From the IMG/VR virus record IMGVR_UViG_3300017769_000011, positions 1 to 56,613 of that record: a stretch of DNA of 56,613 bases; one strand, 5' to 3'. Position numbers and translations under genes: made by a program. This document shows positions 15,678 through 24,583 of the stretch, piece after piece. This DNA comes from a virus. Below the pieces are notes generated by a model, which searched no databases, was not told where the DNA came from, and worked only from the letters and a program-made list of their open reading frames with translations. How positions within the stretch are numbered: the stretch's first letter is position 1; each line of letters starts with the position of its first letter.

Positions 15678-16853
15678 TTATTTACCTCTACGATTATTCA
15701 TTCTTTCAAGAAATTCTTTTGCAGCCTTTGTGCGACCATCAAAAGGATTTTGATTTTCTGTATCTTTTCTATTTTCACCTGCAAGTTCACGGCGGGCAAG
15801 TTCAACCATTGATATAGAACCATCTTTAGTATCCATATCAATATCCTCTTTTACATTAGTGTCACCACTCTGATTATCTTGAGGACGTTTACCTGATTTG
15901 GGTTTCGTTCCATCTTTCTCAGCTTTGGTAGTTGTAGCAACACCATCCTCATAATTGTCTTCTATTTTCTTGTCAGACTTCTTATGAGCATTTTCAAATT
16001 CTTTAGACTTAGGAGACTCTTTATCATCATAGTCTTCACCATTGTTCTGGTCTTGCTTACGTTTTCCCTTATGCTCTGCTTCCCATAAACGTTCGAACAT
16101 AGAATTTAACTCGTCAATCTCTTCTCCGATTTTTGAGATTTCTGCTGTCTTATCGTCTGTTTTTGGGTTTCCATTTTTCTTTTTCTTTTTCTCATCATCT
16201 CCATTGGCGGTATCGGGTTTATCCTCACCATTCTCATCATCACCATGTTCGTCTTCCTTCGTTATTGCTTTACTGACCGCTTTTCTTCTCTTGTGAAGAT
16301 ACTCGTCAGATGAATCTACATCACCATCGTTATCGATGTCTTTGTCTTTACGGTCTTTGAACTTTTTCTTGACTGCTTTAGGTTGGACTTTATCCATACC
16401 ATCACCATCGTCAGACTTGTCGTTAGTGTTGTCTTCTTTTGAAAGTCTTGCTTCCTCTGCTTTCACATCATACTCTTTTCCACCAACTACAAATTTTTCA
16501 TCACCATTCTTTTTTGCAGCTTGTAGAGCCGCACCGAATGCATTACCTTCAGTTTTCTTTTTCTTCATATGATGGGCTTCTTCGATGACTTCCATGTCAG
16601 AGGCAGGAACTTTCTTCTCAAGACCATGCTTGAACTGAACGTCATACCACTCAACATTACCTTCATCATCAGGTATTGCGTGTGATTCATAGACAGGTTT
16701 ACCAAGACCCCATTCAGGGTGGTTGACTGTGATTGCACAGTTGTGGTCTTTGCTGTGACACAGTTCTTTTATTTCGTCATCCGTATAACCGATTTGTGGC
16801 GAAACTACGGATGCAAATGCCTCACCCAATCTTTTTATGTCAGAAGTTCTCAT
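15678..16853 (-). CDS. Low-complexity charged protein
   Basis: 391 aa. Residues 1-100 look folded (DIKRLGEAFASVVSPQIGY, HPEWGLGKPVYESHAI, WYDVQFKHGLEKKV, the last resembling an SH3-like beta segment). The rest is long, charged and repetitive (many DDGD, EKKKKK, DKDIDNDGDVDSSDE runs), with a possible calcium-binding Asp cluster. GGAG precedes the start. This composition suits a head-internal or scaffold-associated protein, but I cannot assign one. Confidence 0.5.
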   Translation of the reverse strand: MRTSDIKRLGEAFASVVSPQIGYTDDEIKELCHSKDHNCAITVNHPEWGLGKPVYESHAIPDDEGNVEWYDVQFKHGLEKKVPASDMEVIEEAHHMKKKKTEGNAFGAALQAAKKNGDEKFVVGGKEYDVKAEEARLSKEDNTNDKSDDGDGMDKVQPKAVKKKFKDRKDKDIDNDGDVDSSDEYLHKRRKAVSKAITKEDEHGDDENGEDKPDTANGDDEKKKKKNGNPKTDDKTAEISKIGEEIDELNSMFERLWEAEHKGKRKQDQNNGEDYDDKESPKSKEFENAHKKSDKKIEDNYEDGVATTTKAEKDGTKPKSGKRPQDNQSGDTNVKEDIDMDTKDGSISMVELARRELAGENRKDTENQNPFDGRTKAAKEFLERMNNRRGK

Positions 16854-16871
16854 TTTATTTTTTCTCCGTTG

Positions 16872-17174
16872 TTACATCCACTTGTTCACGCCAGTGGCGG
16901 CGACTATAGCTGCTAATAAAATCCAAAAGGCCTTTTGAATGAAACTAACGACTCGTGAGTTATCATTCACCTTATCGTTCAGTGCATCAAGTTTTGACGA
17001 GAACTTATTCATGCGTTCATGTTGATTCGCATTGTATTGTTCTATAGATATGAGTCTTTCCTCTGCCCGAGCAATAGAAATCATTGCGTCAGCAAGTTTA
17101 TCAATCTTTTCCTCAATACGGTCTAACCGTTGAGTTTGAGTCTGTCTCGCCACTTGTCTTACTTCCTGTTTCAT
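16872..17174 (-). CDS. Coiled-coil protein with C-terminal TM (holin accessory-like)
   Basis: 100 aa. Residues 15-75 form a heptad-rich coiled coil (RLDRIEEKIDKLADAMISIA, then MNKFSSKLDALNDKVND). A membrane helix follows at about 80-97 (AFWILLAAIVAATGV), then NKWM. The layout resembles haemolysin XhlA-like phage proteins and small spanin- or holin-accessory proteins. A late promoter lies 26 bp upstream on this strand. Confidence 0.55.
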   Translation of the reverse strand: MKQEVRQVARQTQTQRLDRIEEKIDKLADAMISIARAEERLISIEQYNANQHERMNKFSSKLDALNDKVNDNSRVVSFIQKAFWILLAAIVAATGVNKWM

Positions 17175-17199
17175 TTTTTTCCCATAGGATTTATAACTT

Positions 17200-17207
17200 T
17201 ATTTATA
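17200..17207 (-). promoter_or_regulatory. T4-type late promoter, minus strand
   Basis: TATTTATA on the plus strand, which is TATAAATA read on the minus strand, 26 bp before the start at 17174. Position and match are good. Confidence 0.6.
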
Positions 17208-17219
17208 TAAATTTAGTTT

Positions 17220-17498
17220 TTATTCCCACATTTTTATCACGAGATTACCATAACCCTTTATGATACGATGATACTCCATCGCCTTTATCTCGTAAACTAC
17301 ACCATGTTCCATGATAATAGGTTTCTCGTTGTCTTTCTGCAACTTCCATGCAGTTCCTTCGATAACCATAATTTGTCTATCATTTTGGTCACGATGCCAA
17401 ACCAAATCCTCTTCATCAACATATTTTGAAAAGACTCTAATGTCTTTATTTTGATAATAAGGTTGCATGTAATCACCAAAAGAAGTTTCCACCACCAC
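17220..17498 (-). CDS. Small cupin-fold protein
   Basis: 92 aa. LVWHRDQNDRQIMVIEGTAW, then HGVVYEIKAMEYHRIIKGYG make a compact cupin-like beta-barrel with two His-containing strands. Single-domain cupins of this size occur in T4-like phages. A metal site with His in the first motif and His in AMEYHRI is possible. It overlaps the end of the gene upstream by 26 bp. Role unknown. Confidence 0.55.
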   Translation of the reverse strand: MVVETSFGDYMQPYYQNKDIRVFSKYVDEEDLVWHRDQNDRQIMVIEGTAWKLQKDNEKPIIMEHGVVYEIKAMEYHRIIKGYGNLVIKMWE

Positions 17499-18006
17499 TT
17501 AATCCTAATTGTTTTGCATATCTTGGTAATCGACACGCCCAATATCCAGCCTTTGTTTTATCGTTTTGTTGGTCACATCTATGACGAGCGGCAAATGATT
17601 TACGAGCCTGCTTGTCATTTAGTTTGACCTTCAATCCTGTGGTGTCACCCCATGTAACCTTCTTCACGTTACCACTTGAAGGGTCACGAACATACACATA
17701 GTATTTCTTCGGCCCACCTCTCTTCGGTTGATTTAGAGGCATATCTTGTTTGTCTTCTTCAAAGATACAATCTAGTGCGACATTTTCTCCACGCCATTCT
17801 GCGAACTCGCCGAGGTCAGACTCCATGATATCTATATCTGCGACATCTAACTCAAGGTCACCTGCATAATACTTCTCTCTTGCTTCACGAAAGTATTCGA
17901 AATACTTCTCTGACCCAACACGAAAAATGTTGTTTTCAATAAGAGAAGAGCAAGTACCACAACACTCATCAGTTCCACAATCTGTGTGTTCAGTAAATGT
18001 TTTCAT
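17473..18006 (-). CDS. DUF5872-like protein
   Basis: 177 aa. The C-terminal part YYVYVRDPSSGNVKKVTWGD, then ARKSFAARHRCDQQND and AGYWACRLPRYAKQLGLSG match the DUF5872-type domain seen in many T4-like phages. An N-terminal Cys-rich stretch (CGTDECCGTCSSL) is unusual and could bind metal. The first residues MKTFTEH resemble the T4 capsid-targeting start but lack the L/I-x-E cleavage pattern. It begins at the stop of the 411-aa gene (shared base). Confidence 0.65.
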   Translation of the reverse strand: MKTFTEHTDCGTDECCGTCSSLIENNIFRVGSEKYFEYFREAREKYYAGDLELDVADIDIMESDLGEFAEWRGENVALDCIFEEDKQDMPLNQPKRGGPKKYYVYVRDPSSGNVKKVTWGDTTGLKVKLNDKQARKSFAARHRCDQQNDKTKAGYWACRLPRYAKQLGLSGGGNFFW

Positions 18007-19241
18007 TATCTACCTAAGATTTTCTTGATGTCTGCGAGAGACCTGATGCTCTTTTGGAATTTCTCTTTTTCATTCGGTTTTGAAAGGCCATCAAAACGAG
18101 CCAATGTCGCTTTCGCTTGGTCTCTAGAAACTTTTCCTTTTCCTCTGTTAAATACAACTTCTGCTCCTGTTGGTAAATCAGCCGCCTTACGCAACTGCAT
18201 GATAATATTTTTAGAAGCAGCCTTTCTATCGTCATCGGTTGCTTCAGTGTCTTTGTCTTTTTTGGTGAGTGCCATACCTTTGGTTGCACCACGAGACTTC
18301 ATCGCTCTTCTCGCATCAGCAGCGGCACTTGCCTCATTCTTTGGTTTCTCACCACGTTCTTTCTTTGAGATTGCAATCGCAGCTTGTTGAGCAGGAGAGA
18401 CTGCTTCACCTAAACCTTGTTTAAGTTTGATTTTAGGTAATGCTCTTTGAAGATTTTTGAACTGAGCATCAGATAAGATAATTTGGCCACCAATTTCGCT
18501 TGCGCTTGTGCCTTTTTTGACAGTTATCTCAACTCCTAGTTTTCCTTTACCAGCCGCAAACCTTACTATTTGTATACCACCTTTATTGTATAAATCGGTG
18601 GCTTCATTAAGTTCGACTTCTTCAGCAAGCAACCAACCCTTTGAGAGATACTCTTTCTGTTTCGATTTGTCGATAACGATAACCTTGTGTCGTTTACCTG
18701 ACATCATCTTGACAACCATAACTTCTTTCTTAGGGTCAATCAACTGACGAACAGATTTTTCCTCTGCAACACGTTTTGCCGTGGCGGTTGCAATTGCCAT
18801 CTTCTTGTCCATAGGCATGTCAGGTTCGTCCTTTTTCATTGCTTTCGCTATTTCATTTCTTTTCTTTATCTCAGCGGGAGTGAGTGTTTTCTCTTCAACA
18901 GACTTAGACTTCTTTACCAAGGAGGTAACTGTATCTATATGTCCTTGATGATAATCATGGTCATCAGCACTTAGTCCTGCATCTGCAATTTTCTTTTTCG
19001 CAACATCAACCATACCTTTCATTTTTTCAAGGTCAGTCTCATCAATATTACCATCAAGACCTTTTCTTTCAATTGCAAGATAGTCATCTACTGCTTGGGC
19101 TGCACTAAGAATTTCTTCTTTATTGTCTTTGGTCTCGTAATCTTTTTTAAACGCCTTTATTGCGCCAGGACATAATTCCATATCGTCAAAGGTTTTATTT
19201 CCTATTTTTGTTTCTTCAAATAAATATCTAAACTTTTTCAT
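18006..19241 (-). CDS. Virion-associated type protein with capsid-targeting-like N-terminus
   Basis: 411 aa, charged and mostly helical, no catalytic motif seen. The start MKKFRYLFEETK resembles the T4 capsid-targeting peptide (MKTYQEFIAEA), with LFE as a possible head-protease cleavage site. Later segments include EVMVVKMMSGKRHKVIVIDK and SPAQQAAIAISKKERGEKPK, which recur in marine T4-like phage proteins. It shares bases with the genes on both sides (stop/start overlaps), so it is translated within the late operon. Confidence 0.55.
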   Translation of the reverse strand: MKKFRYLFEETKIGNKTFDDMELCPGAIKAFKKDYETKDNKEEILSAAQAVDDYLAIERKGLDGNIDETDLEKMKGMVDVAKKKIADAGLSADDHDYHQGHIDTVTSLVKKSKSVEEKTLTPAEIKKRNEIAKAMKKDEPDMPMDKKMAIATATAKRVAEEKSVRQLIDPKKEVMVVKMMSGKRHKVIVIDKSKQKEYLSKGWLLAEEVELNEATDLYNKGGIQIVRFAAGKGKLGVEITVKKGTSASEIGGQIILSDAQFKNLQRALPKIKLKQGLGEAVSPAQQAAIAISKKERGEKPKNEASAAADARRAMKSRGATKGMALTKKDKDTEATDDDRKAASKNIIMQLRKAADLPTGAEVVFNRGKGKVSRDQAKATLARFDGLSKPNEKEKFQKSIRSLADIKKILGR

Positions 19242-19507
19242 TACGCTAAGTCCTTATCGTGATTTAAGTTGCCCTTTTTCTTTTTTACAATAAATGCATT
19301 AACTCGTGCATATCCCCACTGAGAAGGTGTTGTGCCAGGCCTGTGTCCAGTTCTCCATGCGGCAACACCACGGTCAAAGACTTTCTTGAGTGTTCCATAA
19401 GAGATACCAGACTTCGATGCTTTCTTTGCAAGTGCCTCATTTTTTTCCTGAAGAGACTCGTCCAGTCTCTCTGCATAAAATTTTCTAAAGGTTTTTCTGC
19501 CACTCAT
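19241..19507 (-). CDS. DUF5824-like protein
   Basis: 88 aa. ASKSGISYGTLKKVFDRGVA followed by AWRTGHRPGTTPSQWGYARV is a highly conserved phage motif (DUF5824-type). The N-terminus, FRKFYAERLDESLQE, resembles the capsid-targeting peptides of its neighbours. It overlaps the nucleotidyltransferase gene by 4 bp and joins the next gene end to end. Function not established. Confidence 0.75.
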   Translation of the reverse strand: MSGRKTFRKFYAERLDESLQEKNEALAKKASKSGISYGTLKKVFDRGVAAWRTGHRPGTTPSQWGYARVNAFIVKKKKGNLNHDKDLA

Positions 19508-21000
19508 GGTTGTGTCTCTCTGTTTTTTTGTTGTGCTTTTGCGAGTCGTCTTGCATCTCTTGCTTTATCAAGAGTTGCACGATATTGTTTTTTCAAGTCT
19601 TCTTTATCATCTTTATAATCAGTTCTTATTTTTATAACCTCTGGGTCAGTCTCAGCCTTCAACTCAAGATGTTTTGGAAGAAGACCTTTCTTTATCATCT
19701 GATTCATATACTGTAGAACTTGTCTTGGAGATTCGACACCAAGTTCATGTCTCAGAAAATCATACGCACCTGATTGTCCTGCCTTCGGATTCTTACGTCT
19801 CCAATCAAGATACAATCGAACCGCCTTCTGATATTTCTTTTTGTTTACAATTTTATCCAATGCTTTATCTAAGGCTGGACTCAACACTCCTGTCGCAGAC
19901 TTCGTGCCAAACGCACCAGTGCTACCTATCTTTTCATCAAACATCTTCTTATATGCTTTGGTATACTTTGATGGTTTGGTCTCTGCACCCTTATCGCCAG
20001 GCGCTGGTTTGTATGCAGATGGGTCATCATCATCCTTTGCAGTGCCTTTCTTGAAATGTGCGGCACGTTTCTTCTTGGTTGACTTTGACATGTCATCGCC
20101 TTCAGCATCCTTCGCATAATACTTTGCAGGCTGTGTTCCTTTTACATCCTTACCAATCTCTTTGTCCTGACGTGCTTTCTTCTCGACCAGTTCTACATCG
20201 TCTAACCACTTGCGATATCTTTTTTGATTCACTTCTACAATGACATAGTTCGCACCAAGCATAGAGACAATACCAACCTCTCCACTTTCTTTGATAATAA
20301 CATCATCACCGATTTCAAACAAATCACCTGAGACATATGCCTCACGAGTATCGTCTAATTTACCTAAATCGATATGACGTTTGAAAGAACGTTCTTCTTT
20401 GATACCAAGTCCTGCTCGAACTTTGTTAAAGAGTGTGCGAGTATCTTTGTCAGAAAATCCTTTGGGAACACCCTGTGCGAATGCCGCATAGTCATTATCC
20501 TTTGCTGACGCACGTTGCTTGGATGCAGACATTCCTTCAACACCCTCTGCATCAGGGTCACGTTGACCAGCAGATACAATATTGATTGTCTCGAAGTTAT
20601 AAAAACCATGTTTGGCTTTCTTACCATTGTATTTTTTCAATAGAGTTTCGAACTCATTCAAACGGTCTTGACCGACAACCATGTTGATTTTACGATATCC
20701 CAAATCATAAAGTTTTGCGGCTACGTCAAAAACATTACGAATCTTTTTATCGGCAATGATATTGCGACCATGTTTGGGAAACATCTTACGAAGAGTTTTG
20801 ATTTTATCAGAATAAGACAATGGGTCTTTCTCACCTGTTGTCTGAGATACAAAGATTTTATAATCTGCACCTCTCGCCTTTTTAACAATCGTATCGATAA
20901 CTTTACCATGACCAATTGTCGGAGGATTCATTCTACCAAATGTAAAGAATACCTCACGTTCCGACTCAACCAGATACGATTTAAAATTCTTAATTACCAC
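19504..21000 (-). CDS. Nucleotidyltransferase (HxGH cytidylyltransferase-like) with long tail
   Basis: About 498 aa from a GTG at 21000; the open frame extends to 21072, but an earlier start would overlap the upstream gene more. FFTFGRMNPPTIGHGKVIDT holds the TxGHG variant of the HxGH nucleotide-binding motif. INMVVGQDRLNEFETLL and a MSASKQR segment (like the ISSTxIR motif) follow, so an adenylyl- or cytidylyltransferase core is likely. The last 300 residues are charged; KSGISYGTL-type repeats are absent, but GQSGAYDFLRHELGVESPRQ looks folded. The start VIKNFKSYLVESE resembles the T4 capsid-targeting peptide with an LVE cleavage site. Confidence 0.75.
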   Translation of the reverse strand: MVIKNFKSYLVESEREVFFTFGRMNPPTIGHGKVIDTIVKKARGADYKIFVSQTTGEKDPLSYSDKIKTLRKMFPKHGRNIIADKKIRNVFDVAAKLYDLGYRKINMVVGQDRLNEFETLLKKYNGKKAKHGFYNFETINIVSAGQRDPDAEGVEGMSASKQRASAKDNDYAAFAQGVPKGFSDKDTRTLFNKVRAGLGIKEERSFKRHIDLGKLDDTREAYVSGDLFEIGDDVIIKESGEVGIVSMLGANYVIVEVNQKRYRKWLDDVELVEKKARQDKEIGKDVKGTQPAKYYAKDAEGDDMSKSTKKKRAAHFKKGTAKDDDDPSAYKPAPGDKGAETKPSKYTKAYKKMFDEKIGSTGAFGTKSATGVLSPALDKALDKIVNKKKYQKAVRLYLDWRRKNPKAGQSGAYDFLRHELGVESPRQVLQYMNQMIKKGLLPKHLELKAETDPEVIKIRTDYKDDKEDLKKQYRATLDKARDARRLAKAQQKNRETQP

Positions 21001-21436
21001 TACCGCCGCCTTTTTTCTTTTCAATCTCTTTCTTACGAATCTTCGGAAGCATCTTCCTCGCAAGTTTATCAATCTTTGGTTTCATCTTATCTAGACGTTT
21101 CTCAATATCTGTTCTTCGTGCTAATCCAAGGTCACTCTTATCTTGACCCTTTGTTATTTTCTTAGCAAAGAAGTTCCTTGCTTGTTTGGCAGCTCTTTTC
21201 TTGAGAACATCAACAGATGCAACTTTTCTCTCTGCTCTCTTACGACCAAGAGCAATTTTTGCTTTCATCTTTTTCATCTGACGAGATTTTGCCATGCGTT
21301 GTTGCACAGTGAGTGCCTCATAAGGGCCTTCACCATCATCACGTTTACGTCTTTTGGCATTGTATGCTAACTGACCATCACCTGTTTCAGTGTAGTCAAC
21401 GGTAAGAAAATCTTTAAAACCTAATGGTTTTGGCAT
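20990..21436 (-). CDS. Very basic conserved phage protein
   Basis: 148 aa. TVQQRMAKSRQMKKMKAKIA followed by GRKRAERKVASVDVLKKRAA and TKGQDKSDLGLARRTDIEKR make a highly positive helical protein that recurs in marine T4-like phages. It ends GGGSGN. It starts MPKPLGFKDFLTVD, a weaker version of the capsid-targeting pattern. Its charge would suit packing against DNA in the head. It overlaps the nucleotidyltransferase start. Confidence 0.6.
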   Translation of the reverse strand: MPKPLGFKDFLTVDYTETGDGQLAYNAKRRKRDDGEGPYEALTVQQRMAKSRQMKKMKAKIALGRKRAERKVASVDVLKKRAAKQARNFFAKKITKGQDKSDLGLARRTDIEKRLDKMKPKIDKLARKMLPKIRKKEIEKKKGGGSGN

Positions 21437-21441
21437 TTGGT

Positions 21442-22662
21442 CTACCTCTTTGGTTTATCCCATCCCTTCAGCACATCAGGACTGAAGTTGTTATACGAAA
21501 ATTCAAGGCGGTCAACCAACTTGACCGCATCACCACCTAATTTGTCAATCGCAACAAAACCTTCCGCACCTGTAGTCTTGTAACCAGTTTTGGTTTTTAC
21601 AAAAGCGTCATAGTTTTGTATACTATTAAGTTTATTTATAAGTTTTAATTTTGCTAATACAATATTTTTCTGTAGTTCAAACATATTGACGAGAGACTTC
21701 TTGTTCTTGTTTGAAAAAAAGGTGAGAATATCGTCTAATTTCTTTTGTTGAGTCGCTTTACCCTTCTCACTCTTTCGTTTTTCTATCTCTTTTGCGAACT
21801 TATTCTCAATCCATTTGATAAGACCTGTGACATGTCTACGACTATCAGGTATCATCTGTCCTTCACGCACATATGTATTGTTGTATTGTTCGATGAGTTG
21901 TGCAAGTTCTTGATTGTTCTCTAGTTCACGCAGTGTCGAACCTGCAATCTTATTGAATATCTTACCAGCCGTTGACAGGTTCTTGGTAACTTCGGCAGTC
22001 TCTTTGTCATCCATAGTTGCACCACCGACATCACGCAACATCGCATCTGCTGAGTAAACATTCTTAGATGACTTGAACTTAGATACATCAACACCATACT
22101 TTGCTTTCATCGACTCGAAGTCTTTACCTGTATAGGTTGTGTGCCAAACAATACCAATCTGTGCTTTGCGTATGGTATCTGCCTGTTCGTATGGAACAGC
22201 ATAGATAATTGTATTGGGGTGAAAGGTTGTGTATTTCTGTCCATCGATTTTCTTCGTCTCAACGTCTCCTTTTGAGAACAAGAAGTCTCCTTGAATAACA
22301 CCCTTGATATTAAGGTCTGGTAGATACTTCAACGCAGCCTTCATCTTATCTGCAAGGTCACCAGACATATCTGCATCAATCTCTGCATTGGTTTTATAGA
22401 CCTTTGGATTCTTAGCAAAGATACCTTTCTTTGCGACAAAGAACTCACCATCACGAGGGTCTTGACCACAAAAGATTGCAGGCGCACCATCCCACTTGGT
22501 AGATAGTTTACTTTTAGACTGACCACCTAACATATCACGCAACTCACGCAATGCATTGATTGCCTGTCGTGTTCCATTCACACCACCATAGAGAACCTTA
22601 TCCTCGATATGGGTCATGTGAGTGTTCTTCTGTTCTGTTATATAATTTCTAAAACCAACCAT
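21442..22662 (-). CDS. DUF6267 protein with nucleic-acid-ligase-like motifs
   Basis: 406 aa. STKWDGAPAIF (near residue 57) carries KxDG, the lysine-adenylation motif I of DNA/RNA ligases and capping enzymes. VIQGDFLF (near 141) resembles motif III, and TGAEGFVAID (near 368) resembles motif IV (EGxV). DRLEFSYNNFSPDVLKGW closes the protein. The N-terminus, FRNYITEQKNTHMTHIEDKV, matches the DUF6267 family of T4-like phages and includes a possible capsid-targeting peptide with ITE cleavage site. Ligase-type catalysis is inferred from the motifs only. Confidence 0.7.
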   Translation of the reverse strand: MVGFRNYITEQKNTHMTHIEDKVLYGGVNGTRQAINALRELRDMLGGQSKSKLSTKWDGAPAIFCGQDPRDGEFFVAKKGIFAKNPKVYKTNAEIDADMSGDLADKMKAALKYLPDLNIKGVIQGDFLFSKGDVETKKIDGQKYTTFHPNTIIYAVPYEQADTIRKAQIGIVWHTTYTGKDFESMKAKYGVDVSKFKSSKNVYSADAMLRDVGGATMDDKETAEVTKNLSTAGKIFNKIAGSTLRELENNQELAQLIEQYNNTYVREGQMIPDSRRHVTGLIKWIENKFAKEIEKRKSEKGKATQQKKLDDILTFFSNKNKKSLVNMFELQKNIVLAKLKLINKLNSIQNYDAFVKTKTGYKTTGAEGFVAIDKLGGDAVKLVDRLEFSYNNFSPDVLKGWDKPKR

Positions 22663-23236
22663 TGTCGTAATCTTCTTTATATATTTTTCTTATATCATCT
22701 ATCATCTTGAGTGATAAATCTTTCTCTTTCCAAATCGATTTTGATATTGTAGCCTTTACTCTATCAAGTTCACAATCAATCTCATTCTCAATAAATGTCA
22801 CACATTCCTCAAAGTTTTCAAAATCAAATACCTTATCATACTGACTTAGGTCACCCCCACATTCATATTGAGAACGAAACTCTGGTCTTAAAGGCCAGTA
22901 TTTTCCACCATTTATAATCTTTCCTATTTCCCATTTAGTCCAATCTGGAACTTTTTCATTATATCTTGCTTTCATAAAACCATAAAAGTTTATTGAAAAA
23001 TTCACTGCACTTAAATATCTTTTTATCGGGTCTCTCTTTATCGTTATTCTTTTTACATTCCGAAACTCATTTGAGACCATAGAATTTTGTAAAGTCAAGT
23101 CATACCAGTTTGAGGTAACTTGTTTACTCTCAATGCCATTTAGATGTGACCACATAATCTTGAGTGATGACGAACAATTTTTCGGTATCAAACAAACATC
23201 TAAAACATCATCAAAGTATAATACTTCACTAACCAA
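22649..23236 (-). CDS. Sulfotransferase-family protein
   Basis: 195 aa. LIPKNCSSSLK (residues 16-26) is a 5'-phosphosulfate-binding loop (PKxxSSS type). RITIKRDPIKRYLSAV (near 63) is the 3'-phosphate-binding strand with Arg-Asp-Pro. Such enzymes move sulfate from PAPS to a hydroxyl on a glycan, lipid or small molecule. It overlaps both neighbours by 8-14 bp. It is out of place among virion-type genes, far from the glycan island at 32.9-51.8 kb, but may act in the same chemistry. Confidence 0.7.
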   Translation of the reverse strand: MVSEVLYFDDVLDVCLIPKNCSSSLKIMWSHLNGIESKQVTSNWYDLTLQNSMVSNEFRNVKRITIKRDPIKRYLSAVNFSINFYGFMKARYNEKVPDWTKWEIGKIINGGKYWPLRPEFRSQYECGGDLSQYDKVFDFENFEECVTFIENEIDCELDRVKATISKSIWKEKDLSLKMIDDIRKIYKEDYDNGWF

Positions 23237-24539
23237 CTTTTAATCCATTATAAAGTGTTTTCAAACTCCATTGTTTAAGTTTACCACCTGAACTCGAACG
23301 AACCGACATTGCAAGCGTTACCTTCTCGTCTCCCGACCTCAATTCAATAAACCAGTTCTGTTTCGAACTCCGAGATGAATATGACTTCACGAATCTAACC
23401 TGTGGTAGAAATACTCCGAGTTGGTCTTTGTCTGTTATCTCTTCATATGTTCCACTCTTCTCTATTGCTTTAATAACAATAGTCGGAACATCAGGTGCAT
23501 CTCGAAGTATTGCCTCTTTGATATAGTTCAAAGTCGCATCTTTGTTCTGATTAAATCTTTCAACCAATCCCTGACGAACAATCTCCAGATATTCATCATA
23601 GAGTTTGTTTTGTTCTTTGGTCGGAAGTTTATTGATGGTTGCGATTGCTTTTGTTTTATCAGGGTGACGGCCGCCTTTGCCACCATCGTGATTACCATAC
23701 TTAGGAAAATCAGGTATCTTTGAATAAACCTTATCATATACTTTTTTTCGAAGGGCCTCTTTACCTTTAGCGTCATTAAAAGAAGGGCCACTTCTCTCGT
23801 TCACAAATACAGTATAATGATAAGTGTTGAGTTGAGGTTCTTTGGTTTTCTTACCACCAGACTTGAGTGATGCACCAAGCATCTTTCCATCTTGATATTC
23901 AATAAACATATCGCCTGGATGATTTTGTGGGACACCTTTTGGTTTTGCTCGATATCCCCAATACACTCTTCGTATTGGTTTATCTTTATTTTCATCAATC
24001 AAATAGTTGTAAATCGAAATTGCAGCCTTCATCTTTTCGAAATATTTGGATGATGAGTCTGCTCTCTGTAATGTATCTTTTGCGGCCGCTTGGTCTTTAG
24101 CACCTACACATTTAAGTTTGCGAGTATCAACTGAGAGTAATCTTTCCATTAATTTGTCAATGTCTTTGTCAGACATACCTGTCGGTTTGATTTGACGTTC
24201 AAACATAATACAGGGAAAGAGTTCGGTGATGCTTGCATTGAGTGTAGATTCTCCCATGCCGCCCTTTTTGGGTTTTACGAGAATTATAAATTTACGACCT
24301 TCATGTTCTCCGTAAATAGGGTCAACCGAAGATGCGCTTGTTTCTCTTTTTTCAGCACTAATACCTGCATTCTTCAGTCTACGAAGAATCTCATCTCGGT
24401 CAGTTTCACGGTCATCAGACGTAACACGAAATTCTATTCTCGATTTCTCACTTGCAGATTTCTGAGTATACTCAAATCCTGAAAACACATCTCCAGCGAG
24501 TTCAAAGTCTTCGACTAAGTAGTGATTAAAAGATTTCAT
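23229..24539 (-). CDS. Nuclease-like virion-associated protein
   Basis: 436 aa. GDMFIEYQDGKMLGASLKSG (near residue 215) looks like the Asp...Ser-x-Lys core of restriction-like nucleases, and RRVYWGYRAKPKG precedes it. The N-terminus MKSFNHYLVEDFE closely resembles the T4 capsid-targeting peptide, with LVE as a likely cleavage site. A late promoter stands 36 bp upstream. The nuclease call rests on one motif and is tentative; the family is present in other marine T4-like phages. Confidence 0.6.
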   Translation of the reverse strand: MKSFNHYLVEDFELAGDVFSGFEYTQKSASEKSRIEFRVTSDDRETDRDEILRRLKNAGISAEKRETSASSVDPIYGEHEGRKFIILVKPKKGGMGESTLNASITELFPCIMFERQIKPTGMSDKDIDKLMERLLSVDTRKLKCVGAKDQAAAKDTLQRADSSSKYFEKMKAAISIYNYLIDENKDKPIRRVYWGYRAKPKGVPQNHPGDMFIEYQDGKMLGASLKSGGKKTKEPQLNTYHYTVFVNERSGPSFNDAKGKEALRKKVYDKVYSKIPDFPKYGNHDGGKGGRHPDKTKAIATINKLPTKEQNKLYDEYLEIVRQGLVERFNQNKDATLNYIKEAILRDAPDVPTIVIKAIEKSGTYEEITDKDQLGVFLPQVRFVKSYSSRSSKQNWFIELRSGDEKVTLAMSVRSSSGGKLKQWSLKTLYNGLKVG

Positions 24540-24575
24540 CGATATCCCATTTGTTACAAAAGTGTATTATAACAC

Positions 24576-24583
24576 TATTTATA
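24576..24583 (-). promoter_or_regulatory. T4-type late promoter, minus strand
   Basis: TATTTATA on the plus strand (TATAAATA on the minus strand), 36 bp before the start at 24539. It overlaps the last codons of the upstream RecB-like gene. It would start the late block that runs down to the holin. Confidence 0.65.

Noticed and set aside
16042-16572. Plus-strand Ser/Phe/Pro-rich open frames across the 391-aa gene
   Set aside because: They are the mirror image of Lys/Asp/Glu-rich coding sequence and lack start signals.
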